Shown: positions 1 to 6,443, counted from the first letter of the stretch. The stretch: 7,423 nucleotides of DNA from Acholeplasmatales bacterium (GCA_003477305.1 DMTN01000060.1:3655-11077), one strand, 5' to 3'. Program-made: numbers and translations. Notes: generated by a model from the letters alone, not told the origin.

Positions 1-660
1 GGGTCCGCCGCCGATCTTCAACCCTTGCCACCAGCCGTTGCCGCCGCGTTCCATGACATGGCGGTGCTTGCCCCAATAGACGAGGTCCGGGCTCTCCGAC
101 AGGAAGATGTCGCCGAAGGGGGTGTGGCCGTTGTCCGAAGCGCGCGAGAGGATCCGGTAGGTGCCGTTGATCTTGCGCGGGAACAACACGCCGTTGCGGT
201 TGAACGGGATGAAGGGATTCTCGAGGCGGACGAACTTGACGAAGTCGCGCGTCTTCGCGAGGCCGATCGCCGGCCCATGGGCTTCGGTGCACCAGATCAC
301 GAAGTAGTCTTCGCCGAGTTTGACGACGCGCGGGTCGTAGGCATAGTAGGGATTCCAGGACTTGCCGGTCTCGTCGACCATCTCGAGCTGATGGTTCTCG
401 AAACTCCAGTCGATCCCGTTTTGGCTCCGGCCGACGCGCAAGTGCGGCAAGGTCGCGACCGTTTCGGCGCGGAAGACGCCGATGAAACCGCCGTTCTTCC
501 ACGCCACGACGGCGCTGTTGAAGATGCGGGCGATTCCTTCCACGGGATTGCGCTTGACGATCGGGTTATGCGAATAGCGCCAGATCGGGGCGTTGGAACC
601 GGCGGGACGGTCTTCCCAGGGAAGATTGCGGATCGGATCGGTCAACAGTTGGTAGTTCAT
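1..660 (-). CDS. GH130 subfamily 2 beta-1,4-mannooligosaccharide phosphorylase (3' truncated by window edge)
   Basis: Cytoplasmic inverting phosphorylase, predicted to remove the non-reducing mannose of beta-1,4-mannooligosaccharides with phosphate, giving alpha-mannose 1-phosphate and a shorter chain. I translated 220 residues with no stop before the edge; the family is usually about 320-350 residues, so roughly a third is missing. Recognisable GH130 blocks are NPIVKRNP (residues 32-39), ARIFNSAVV (44-52), PHLRVGRS (72-79), YAYDPRVV (106-113), FNRNGVLFPRKINGTY (175 region) and DNGHTPFGDI (around 197-206). Asp109 in YAYDPR is the expected proton donor. The start ATG lies one base after the stop of the upstream phosphorylase, with an AGGAG site 9 bases ahead inside that gene. 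The neighbouring epimerase and mannosyl-glucose phosphorylase favour the mannooligosaccharide role. A related subfamily member acts on mannosyl-N-acetylglucosamine from N-glycans, and the visible part cannot exclude that specificity. Confidence 0.9.
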   Translation of the reverse strand, partial: MNYQLLTDPIRNLPWEDRPAGSNAPIWRYSHNPIVKRNPVEGIARIFNSAVVAWKNGGFIGVFRAETVATLPHLRVGRSQNGIDWSFENHQLEMVDETGKSWNPYYAYDPRVVKLGEDYFVIWCTEAHGPAIGLAKTRDFVKFVRLENPFIPFNRNGVLFPRKINGTYRILSRASDNGHTPFGDIFLSESPDLVYWGKHRHVMERGGNGWWQGLKIGGGP

Positions 661-661
661 C

Positions 662-1843
662 TCAGCGTGCTCCTTTTTTGGCGGCCTCGTTCGCCGCCGC
701 CAGGGCCTTGCGCTGCTTTGCGGAATCAAGCGAGCGGAAAGCCTCCGGGGGGTTGTTGAAAACGTAGTCGGTGAGTCGCGTCATCGTGGTCGTCGCGACG
801 TGCAGGCGGGTGTCCGAGGAAGCATAATAGAGGAAGACGCGGCCGTCGTCGTCGACGATCACGCCGTTCGAAAAGAGCACGTTGGAAACGTCGCCGACGC
901 GTTCCGCGCCTTGCGGCGCAAGCAGGTATCCGGACGGCTTCGCGATCACCTTGGTCGGATCGTCGAGGGCGGTCGCGAAGGCGTAGAGGACGTAGCGCAG
1001 GCCGGCCGCGGTGGTGCGGACGCCGTGCGCGATGTGGATCCAGCCGCGGTCCGACTTGATCGGCGAAGGACCGGCGCCGTTTTTGAGTTCGTAGACGGTG
1101 TGGTACCGCTTCGCGTCGAGCAGGAATTCTTCCTTGATCACGGGATCGCAAAAATCGTCGATGAAGCCATAGGCGATCCCGCCGCCCTTGCCGGTGTCGA
1201 CGAACCCGTCCTGCGGCCGCGTATAAAGCAGGTAGCGTCCGCCGACGAAGGTCGGATGGAGGGTGACGTTGCGCTGCTGCGGCAAAGGCGTCTGTAAATC
1301 CGGCAACCGTTCGAAATGGACGAGGTCGCGGGTGCGGAGGACGCCGGCCTTCGCGATCGCCGCGGCGGTGTCGCTTGGCGCCGCCTCCGGATCCTTGCGT
1401 TCCGAACAGTAGATGCCGTAGATCCAGCCGTCCTCGTGTTTGACGAGGCGGATGTCGTAGACGTTCGTCTCGGTCGTCTCGAGATCGTCCCAGACGATCG
1501 GGGCGCCGACGAACCGGAAGCCGGAGGCGCCGTCCGCGCTCTTCGCGAGCGCGAAGAACGATTTGCGGTCGGTCCCCTCGACACGCGCCATCAGCCAGTA
1601 CGCGCCGTCATGGAAGATGGCGCCGGCGTTGAACACGGCGTTCACGCCGAGCCGTTCGATGAAGTGCGGATTGGTGGTCTCCTCGAGGTCGAAGCGCCAC
1701 TCGACGGGGACGTGGGCGGCGGTCAAAACCGGAATCACATGGCGATCGAAGACGCCGTTGTAAAAGGTTCGATCGATCGGGTTCTTCCGCGCGACGAGGC
1801 GGTTTTCGGCTTTTTTCAGCTTGAAATACATCGGATGGATCAT
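662..1843 (-). CDS. GH130 subfamily 1 4-O-beta-D-mannosyl-D-glucose phosphorylase
   Basis: Cytoplasmic phosphorylase that converts 4-O-beta-mannosyl-glucose plus phosphate to mannose 1-phosphate and glucose, the last step of the epimerase-linked mannobiose pathway. The 393-residue product has the usual length and matches my knowledge of the B. fragilis and R. albus enzymes along its whole length: NGVFDR (29-34), NAVFNAGA (68-75), ARVEGTDRKSFF (86-97), NVYDIRL (127-133), SPQQR-like PLPQQRNVTLHP (187-197), YTRPQDGFVDTG (207-218), HGVRTTAAGLRYVLY (273-287) and YYASSDTRLHVAT (339-351). Asp130 in NVYDIRL corresponds to the family's proton donor (Asp131 in the B. fragilis enzyme, from memory). I chose the ATG at 1843-1841 because it overlaps the epimerase stop by four bases (ATGA) and gives family length; a second in-frame ATG four codons later is possible. 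The reading frame stays open upstream, but only inside the epimerase gene in another frame. The C-terminus has a Lys/Ala-rich tail (375-393). Confidence 0.95.
   Translation of the reverse strand: MIHPMYFKLKKAENRLVARKNPIDRTFYNGVFDRHVIPVLTAAHVPVEWRFDLEETTNPHFIERLGVNAVFNAGAIFHDGAYWLMARVEGTDRKSFFALAKSADGASGFRFVGAPIVWDDLETTETNVYDIRLVKHEDGWIYGIYCSERKDPEAAPSDTAAAIAKAGVLRTRDLVHFERLPDLQTPLPQQRNVTLHPTFVGGRYLLYTRPQDGFVDTGKGGGIAYGFIDDFCDPVIKEEFLLDAKRYHTVYELKNGAGPSPIKSDRGWIHIAHGVRTTAAGLRYVLYAFATALDDPTKVIAKPSGYLLAPQGAERVGDVSNVLFSNGVIVDDDGRVFLYYASSDTRLHVATTTMTRLTDYVFNNPPEAFRSLDSAKQRKALAAANEAAKKGAR
670..674 (-). promoter_or_regulatory. Ribosome binding site of the GH130_2 phosphorylase
   Basis: AGGAG, preceded by a run of A, sits 9 bases before the ATG at 660 and lies wholly within the last codons of the preceding phosphorylase (Lys-Lys-Gly-Ala). 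The stop TGA, one G and the ATG follow directly, so a terminating ribosome could restart here. This site fixes the start of the truncated gene. Confidence 0.8.
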
Positions 1844-3006
1844 TTCACGCCATCGATCCTTTCCATCAGTTCGACGAGCGAACGGACGAGATGATAGGAA
1901 GACTTCCAGAGTTCCGCCACGCCGCGTTCGCGGTTGGGACGGCCGTCGCGGTCGACGCTCCAGAACCATTCGCCGCCGGGACGCTTGTCGGCGAGATGGG
2001 CCTGGCAGAAGGCAAGGACCTGTTCCGTCGCATGGAGCGCCGCGGGGTTGTGCGATTTGCAGTACAAATCGTAGAATCCGGTCATCGCCTCGGCCTGGAC
2101 CCACCAGACCGCGGTCGGATCCCGGCCGTCGTGAAGCGTGCCGTAACAGACGCGGCCGTCCTCCCCGATCGATTCCTTCAGGATGCTTTCGGCGACGCTG
2201 CGGGTCATCGCGGCGATTTTCGCGTCATTGACGTCGATCGTTTGCGCGGCTTCGGTGATGAGCCATGCGGCTTCGATCTCGTGGCCGTAGGAGCGTTCCG
2301 TCGGAAGCGGGACGAACTTCTCGTCGAAATACATCACAAGCGAGCCGTCGGTGCGCCGCACGTTTCCGAGGAAGACGTGAAGCAGACGCCAAACGGCGTC
2401 GACGACGTCCGGATACGGCGCGGCGGACGCGAGGTTCGCGAAAGCCTCGAGCAGATGGAGCAGGGTGTTCGTCGAATACGTCGCGCCGGCGACGCCGTCG
2501 GTCAGCAGGGCGGGCGGCGTTTCAGACCACGCTTCATCGAATTCTTCCATATAAGTCCAATACGGGGTGAGCGCGATCCGTTCGATCCGGTGAAATGCTT
2601 CCAGCGCGGCCGCCAGGACGGTTTCGTCGCGCGTCGCCTTATAGTATTCCGCAAGCGCATAGACGGCGAACCCCTGCCCATAGATGACCTTGCGGCGATC
2701 GACGGGCTTGCCGTTGCGTTTGACGATCCACCAGTAGCCGCCGTGGACCGGGTCGGCGAGTTTTTCGGTGAGGAAACGGTAGCTTGCTTCCGCGAAAGGA
2801 AGAAAGCGGCCGTCGCGATAATGGTTTTCCAGGCGGGAAAACGCATAGAGGTGGCGGGCTTGCTGGACGAGTCCCTTGTCGGCGTTGCGCGCGACCCGGA
2901 GGTCCGCCCCGACGTGGCCGTAGAAACCGCCGCATTCGTGGTCTAGGAGCGCGGTCCAGAAGGGTACGACACGCTCAAGCAGATGCTCTTCGATGAGTTT
3001 GCGCAT
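1840..3006 (-). CDS. Cellobiose/mannobiose 2-epimerase (AGE family)
   Basis: Cytoplasmic (alpha/alpha)6-barrel epimerase of the N-acylglucosamine 2-epimerase superfamily. It inverts C2 at the reducing end of beta-1,4-disaccharides; in this locus the likely reaction is mannobiose to mannosyl-glucose, feeding the next gene. At 388 residues it has normal length. Motifs seen include KGLVQQARHLYAFSR (44-58), GGYWWIV (89-95), VIYGQGFAVYALAEYY (107-122), NTLLHLLEAF (180-189), SYGHEIEAAWL (239-249), AVWWVQAEAMTGF (299-311) and ELWKSSYHLVRS (365-376). Candidate active-site residues are Arg51, His242, Glu245, Trp248, Trp302, Glu306 and His372. They fall one or two positions from those I recall as essential in the R. 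albus enzyme (R52, H243, E246, W249, W304, E308, H374). The ATG lies three bases after the surface enzyme's TAA; the best purine block, AAAGGA, is 14 bases ahead, which suggests coupled translation. A simple GlcNAc or mannose epimerase is less likely given the context. Confidence 0.92.
   Translation of the reverse strand: MRKLIEEHLLERVVPFWTALLDHECGGFYGHVGADLRVARNADKGLVQQARHLYAFSRLENHYRDGRFLPFAEASYRFLTEKLADPVHGGYWWIVKRNGKPVDRRKVIYGQGFAVYALAEYYKATRDETVLAAALEAFHRIERIALTPYWTYMEEFDEAWSETPPALLTDGVAGATYSTNTLLHLLEAFANLASAAPYPDVVDAVWRLLHVFLGNVRRTDGSLVMYFDEKFVPLPTERSYGHEIEAAWLITEAAQTIDVNDAKIAAMTRSVAESILKESIGEDGRVCYGTLHDGRDPTAVWWVQAEAMTGFYDLYCKSHNPAALHATEQVLAFCQAHLADKRPGGEWFWSVDRDGRPNRERGVAELWKSSYHLVRSLVELMERIDGVK
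1857..1864 (-). promoter_or_regulatory. Weakly placed ribosome binding site of the GH130_1 phosphorylase
   Basis: GGAAAGGA lies within the end of the epimerase gene, 13 bases before the ATG at 1843. This is farther than the usual 5-10 bases. The four-base ATGA overlap of stop and start suggests that translational coupling with the epimerase does much of the work. Confidence 0.5.
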
Positions 3007-3009
3007 GGC

Positions 3010-5391
3010 TTATCCGGCGGTCCTTTCAACGGCGACGGCGATGTCCGCGGAAAATCCGGAAAGGCTCGTCTGGAAACTGCCGCCGGCACCCACGACGACG
3101 ATCGACTGCGCGAGGATCGCGCCGGTCACGGTGTCGTAGAGGCGGACGACGTAACTGCCCGGCGTCATGCCGGGGATGGTGAGGGTGACGTTGGACTTGG
3201 TGGAAACGGTTTGATTGTCGAGGTTGTAGGATTGGTCATAGACATAAGCGTACGCGCGGTCGCCGAGCCGGTAGCCGATCGCCTTGCAGGCGGCGTTCGA
3301 GACGGACGCGCCGACATCGGCGAGGAGGGCGTAGGTCCCGCCGGTAAGGTCCATGACGGCGCCGAAGGCCGCCGCGCCTTGAAACGCATGATAGGCATCG
3401 GACGGATGGATCCACGATTCCCACCACCAGTTCATCCCGGTGCCGGCGCCGGCGCCCATCATCCCGCCCCAGAGTTCCTGGTGGAGCGTGACGTTTTCCG
3501 GGTCGACGTCCATCTGGGCGGCGCCGCCGTTGCCGGAATAGCCGACTTCGGCGTAGAGAATCGGTTTCTGGAAGGCGAGGAAACCCGTCTTCTGCCGCGC
3601 CGGCAGCGCGGTGACATGGTTGTAGATGCCGTAGCTGTGGACGTTCACATAGTCGATCGCTTCCAGGTCGAAGACGTTGTAGACGCCCGACAGGAAGGAG
3701 TCGCCTTTCACCGAAGTGGTCACCATGTGACCGTAAGGGTCGATATCGTTGATGTATTCGGCCATCTCGCGATGCCAGGCGGTTCCCGAAGTGGCGTTGT
3801 ACTGTTCGATCCAGTCGACTTCGTTGAACAGTTCCCAGGCCATCAGGTGATCGCTGTAGCCCCAGCGCGCGACGATGTAGGAAAGCTGGTTCTTGAACGA
3901 TGCCTTGGCGACGTCGGCGGTGAAGAACTGGCCGGGGTTGTCGAGGATCTCGCCGTACGGATTGGCGCCGTACTTGTCGGTGTACCAGGTGTTGTCGGAC
4001 CCCGGCCACATCGGATTGACGTTTTCCGAAAACATCCCGTGATGGAGGATGCAGAGCTGGATGTAGATGCCGCTCTCGGCGGCGAGTTCGATCGTGTTGT
4101 CGAGGCTGTTCATGTTCGTCTGGCGGACGTCATAGTCATAGACGTCATCCCAGAAGATCGAGAACCCCCAGGCTGCCATCCAGACGCGGGCGTAGTTCAT
4201 CCCGACGTCGCCCATCTTGTCGAACCAGGCGACATAGTCGTAATAGCGGCGGTCGCGCGAGGTATACCAGGCGACGTTCTGCCCGACCGGAATGTAGGAT
4301 CCGCCGTCGCTGAAGGCAAAATGGCGCAGGTTCGTTTCATCGACGGTCACATACCCCTTGTAGTCGGACGTCGCATCCGCCGCGACCGTGAATTCCTTTT
4401 CGAAGGTCTGGATCACGGCGCCGTCGACCTTGACGTAGAGGTTCGCGGTGAACGCGCCGGTCTCGCCGGTCAGGTAGCGGAGCCGGTATTGCGGCTCGTT
4501 CTCGGGCATGTAGCCGAGGACGATCGCGACGTCGGAGGAGAGGATCGTGACGTTCCCTTCGAGGTTGTTGTTGCGGTTCACGGTCGTCCCGAGCGAGATT
4601 TCGCGATATTCCTGATACCAGAACGCGGACACCTTCTTGACGTCCCCGGAAGGGGAAGTGACATAGGCGTAGATGTCGATTTCGGCATAGTCGTAGACGT
4701 TTTCGAGGGCGCCTTCGAGTTGTTCGAGATCGGCTTTCGTGAGCGCGAATTCGATCTTCTCCCCGGAAACCGGGGCCGCGGTCAACACGATGAAGTCGTC
4801 GAAGCGGCAGTCGGCCTGCTTGACGGAAAGGACGATGACGGGAAACCCGAAGGCGATACCGTCGTAGGAGACGCCGACGACCTGCTCGCCGGCGAGGTCC
4901 GGATTCCAGCCGGTGATCATCGCGGCCGAGAGGGCGACGGTTTCGAGGAGGATGCCTTCCGCATCGAAGATCGCGATCGAACCGCCGCGCAGCGACAACT
5001 CGTCGCCGAGCGCGTAAATCGTCTTGTTCGGCGCGGTGAGGACGTACGAGCCGACGACGGTGATGTCGCATGTTGCGACGGCTTCTCCGGCAACCGCGGT
5101 GATTTCCGCGGATCCCGGTCCGATCGCCCGGACGAGGCCTTCGGCGGTCACGGTCGCGACCGTTTCGTCGCTTGTGGCGAAGACGACCGTGGTACCGGTC
5201 GGAACGACGGTCCAGGCAAGTTGCGCGGAGGCCCCTTCGGCGAGCCGGAGGGTTGCGGGCGTCAGTTCAAGGGTGATCGGCGTTTCCGTGATCGTCGTGA
5301 GATCCGTGGTGGTCGTCGTCTCCAAGCAGCCCGCAAACGCAAAAACGAGCAGGATGGAACAGAGGATCAGAGTGAATTTCTTGATGGACAT
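3010..5391 (-). CDS. Surface lipoprotein with Ig-like domains and GH5-like (clan GH-A) glycoside hydrolase domain; candidate beta-mannanase
   Basis: A 793-residue secreted enzyme predicted to be lipid-anchored outside the membrane. In order: positively charged start and hydrophobic segment (1-21) with lipobox FAGC and Cys22; Thr-rich spacer (25-40); a BIG2-type Ig-like domain (about 38-114, with TPATLRLAEG and GPGSAEITAV); a second Ig-like domain (115-190); a beta-rich module resembling DUF5060 (about 195-340); a TIM-barrel glycosidase domain (about 343-690); and a C-terminal beta-rich module (700-793). GH5-type active-site positions are all present: Arg402 (ARVW), His450/451, Asn523-Glu524 (FNEVD, acid/base), His585 and Tyr587 (VHSYG), Glu615 (YAEVGYSG, nucleophile) and Trp656 (NWWWESW). 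I cannot assign a characterised family or substrate; mannanase activity is inferred from the surrounding mannan genes. The start is the ATG with GAAGG 7 bases upstream, directly before the signal peptide. The frame is open further upstream, but that overlaps the repressor gene and has no secretion signal. Confidence 0.87.
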   Translation of the reverse strand: MSIKKFTLILCSILLVFAFAGCLETTTTTDLTTITETPITLELTPATLRLAEGASAQLAWTVVPTGTTVVFATSDETVATVTAEGLVRAIGPGSAEITAVAGEAVATCDITVVGSYVLTAPNKTIYALGDELSLRGGSIAIFDAEGILLETVALSAAMITGWNPDLAGEQVVGVSYDGIAFGFPVIVLSVKQADCRFDDFIVLTAAPVSGEKIEFALTKADLEQLEGALENVYDYAEIDIYAYVTSPSGDVKKVSAFWYQEYREISLGTTVNRNNNLEGNVTILSSDVAIVLGYMPENEPQYRLRYLTGETGAFTANLYVKVDGAVIQTFEKEFTVAADATSDYKGYVTVDETNLRHFAFSDGGSYIPVGQNVAWYTSRDRRYYDYVAWFDKMGDVGMNYARVWMAAWGFSIFWDDVYDYDVRQTNMNSLDNTIELAAESGIYIQLCILHHGMFSENVNPMWPGSDNTWYTDKYGANPYGEILDNPGQFFTADVAKASFKNQLSYIVARWGYSDHLMAWELFNEVDWIEQYNATSGTAWHREMAEYINDIDPYGHMVTTSVKGDSFLSGVYNVFDLEAIDYVNVHSYGIYNHVTALPARQKTGFLAFQKPILYAEVGYSGNGGAAQMDVDPENVTLHQELWGGMMGAGAGTGMNWWWESWIHPSDAYHAFQGAAAFGAVMDLTGGTYALLADVGASVSNAACKAIGYRLGDRAYAYVYDQSYNLDNQTVSTKSNVTLTIPGMTPGSYVVRLYDTVTGAILAQSIVVVGAGGSFQTSLSGFSADIAVAVERTAG
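3021..3026 (-). promoter_or_regulatory. Weakly placed ribosome binding site of the epimerase
   Basis: AAAGGA in the last codons of the surface glycosidase is 14 bases before the epimerase ATG. The stop TAA, three bases and then the ATG follow, again pointing to re-initiation by ribosomes that finish the preceding gene. A shorter GGAT lies nearer but is a poor match. Confidence 0.45.
5326..5391 (-). other. Lipoprotein signal peptide and lipobox cysteine of the surface glycosidase
   Basis: The first 21 residues form a short Lys-containing n-region (MSIKK), a hydrophobic core (LILCSILLVFAFA) and the lipobox FAGC, with the lipidated cysteine at residue 22 (codon 5328-5326). This pattern predicts cleavage by signal peptidase II and membrane anchoring. 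The threonine-rich stretch just after the cysteine looks like a flexible spacer between the membrane and the Ig-like domains, a style common in Bacillota and Mollicutes-related lipoproteins. Confidence 0.9.
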
Positions 5392-5398
5392 GGAAGCA

Positions 5399-5403
5399 CC
5401 TTC
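5399..5403 (-). promoter_or_regulatory. Ribosome binding site of the surface glycosidase
   Basis: GAAGG lies 7 bases before the ATG at 5391, in the 26-base gap after the repressor. This is the largest gap in the window. The site, together with the lipoprotein signal directly downstream, decides the start. Confidence 0.75.
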
Positions 5404-5417
5404 GCTTTTTGGATTTT

Positions 5418-6428
5418 TTATCGGGTGACCGGCTGGGCGGAGCGGCGGTCGATGATCGTGCCGGACACCATCACGCGGCCGTAGACGCGTTCGGGATCGG
5501 CGATCTTCTTGATGATGATGCGCGCGCAGGTCCGCACCATTTCCTCGACGTTGTTGTCGACGGTGGTGATCTGCGGTTCGGAGATGGTCGAGAAGATCGA
5601 GTTGTCGAAACCGACGACGGAGACCGTCCCGGGAACGCTCGCGCCGGCGGCCTTGAGCTGCAGGATGAGGGCGTGGGCGACGCGGTCGCAGTTGCAGACG
5701 AACGCCGAGGGGAGCGGATCGGGCAACACCAGCGGGATGAACCGGCCCTGCTCGTCGCGGTCTTCGATCACGTGCGCCGCGGGCAGCGGGATGCTGTTTT
5801 CGATGAGCGATTTGTAACACCCGAGGAAGCGGTCCTGGATCGACGAGGTCGAGCGGATCGAGCCGACGTAGGCGATCGACCGGTGGCCGAGCGCGGCGAG
5901 GCGGTTGGTGAGCTGATAGGCCGAGAAGAAGTTGTCCGAGACGACGCAATCGGTCTTCGAGTGGTTGACGTAGAAATCGAAGTAGACGATCGGGACCGTC
6001 ACGGTTTCGATCTTCTTCAGGTAATCGCCGTGCATCTGGCCGAGGACGATGATGCCGTCGACCTTGTTTTCATTGTACAACCGCGGGAGCAGACAGCCGT
6101 CTTCATTCTGGTAGGTCACGATTTCCATGATCCCCGAGTATCCGAGTTCGTCCAAACGGCGGATCATTTCGCCGCAAACGGTGAAATAATACGCCTCTTT
6201 GTCGAGAATGAACTTTTCCGAAATGAGGATGCCGACGTTGAACTGCTTGTCGGTTTTCAGACCGCGGGCCGAGTTGTTGAGCCGGTAGCCCATCGCCACG
6301 GCAGTTTCCTTGACCTTGACGCGGAGGTCGTCGGAGACGCCTTCCTTGTCGTTCAAGGCCTTGGAGACCGACACCTTCGAGATGCCGAGGGATTTGGCGA
6401 TATCCTCCATGTTGATCTTGTCGTTCAT
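5418..6428 (-). CDS. LacI-family transcriptional repressor of the mannan locus
   Basis: A 336-residue DNA-binding regulator of usual LacI/GalR length. The N-terminal helix-turn-helix covers residues 5-25 (MEDIAKSLGISKVSVSKALN), followed by GVSDDLRVKV and the hinge helix YRLNNSARGLKT (48-59), whose Leu57 would insert in the operator minor groove. The periplasmic-binding-protein-like sensor domain starts at FNVGILIS (63-70) and contains KVDGIIVLG (122-130), CVVSDNFFSAYQLTNRLAALGHRSIAYVGS (161-190; only ends diagnostic), AFVCNCDRVA (242-251) and VVGFDNSIFSTISEPQITTV (271-290), the family's dimer and sugar-pocket signatures. The gene lies inside the operon, 18 bases after the beta-mannosidase and 26 before the surface enzyme, so autoregulation is likely. 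The inducer is probably a mannan-derived saccharide (inference). The start ATG has AAGGA 10 bases upstream; the Met at residue 7 lacks such a site. Confidence 0.95.
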   Translation of the reverse strand: MNDKINMEDIAKSLGISKVSVSKALNDKEGVSDDLRVKVKETAVAMGYRLNNSARGLKTDKQFNVGILISEKFILDKEAYYFTVCGEMIRRLDELGYSGIMEIVTYQNEDGCLLPRLYNENKVDGIIVLGQMHGDYLKKIETVTVPIVYFDFYVNHSKTDCVVSDNFFSAYQLTNRLAALGHRSIAYVGSIRSTSSIQDRFLGCYKSLIENSIPLPAAHVIEDRDEQGRFIPLVLPDPLPSAFVCNCDRVAHALILQLKAAGASVPGTVSVVGFDNSIFSTISEPQITTVDNNVEEMVRTCARIIIKKIADPERVYGRVMVSGTIIDRRSAQPVTR

Positions 6429-6438
6429 CGCGAATCAT

Positions 6439-6443
6439 TCCTT
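6439..6443 (-). promoter_or_regulatory. Ribosome binding site of the LacI-type repressor
   Basis: AAGGA, part of the purine run GAAAGAAGGAA, lies 10 bases before the ATG at 6428, in the 18-base gap after the beta-mannosidase stop. Confidence 0.75.

Noticed and set aside
670..680. AAAAAAG slippery-like heptamer followed by GGAG near the end of the GH130_1 gene, possibly fusing the two phosphorylases
   Set aside because: The zero frame reads AAA AAA GGA, which is the wrong phase for A AAA AAG minus-one slippage. Fusion would need a plus-one shift. The A run and GGAG are simply the ribosome binding site of the next gene.
1844..2104. Upstream extension of the GH130_1 phosphorylase to 480 residues
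   Set aside because: The added residues are an out-of-frame reading of the epimerase gene. The family length and the ATGA overlap support the start at 1843.
4969..4980. GATCGCGATC-type palindromes within genes
   Set aside because: GATCG/CGATC strings are frequent throughout this GC-rich coding sequence, so no special role can be supported.
5394..5409. Short AAGC...GCTT inverted repeat before the surface enzyme as an operator or RNA hairpin
   Set aside because: Only four bases pair, and there is no central CG as expected of a LacI-type operator. This is consistent with chance.
5418..5457. GACCG...CGGTC inverted repeat at the end of the repressor gene as a terminator
   Set aside because: The stem is only 5 pairs with a 14-base loop, and on the transcribed strand it is followed by A residues, not a U run, so it lacks terminator features.
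2983..5484. 833-codon open frame on the plus strand opposite the surface enzyme
   Set aside because: It shares codon boundaries with the real gene and is open only because that gene avoids TTA, CTA and TCA. Its translation is rich in Asp, Val, Gly and Arg, has no recognisable domain, and runs across the ends of adjacent genes.
5392..5949. Upstream in-frame extension of the surface enzyme to a 979-residue protein
   Set aside because: The extra N-terminus overlaps the repressor gene in another frame, is Arg/Pro/His-rich without homology, and would bury the lipoprotein signal. The ATG at 5391 has a good ribosome binding site and starts the signal peptide.
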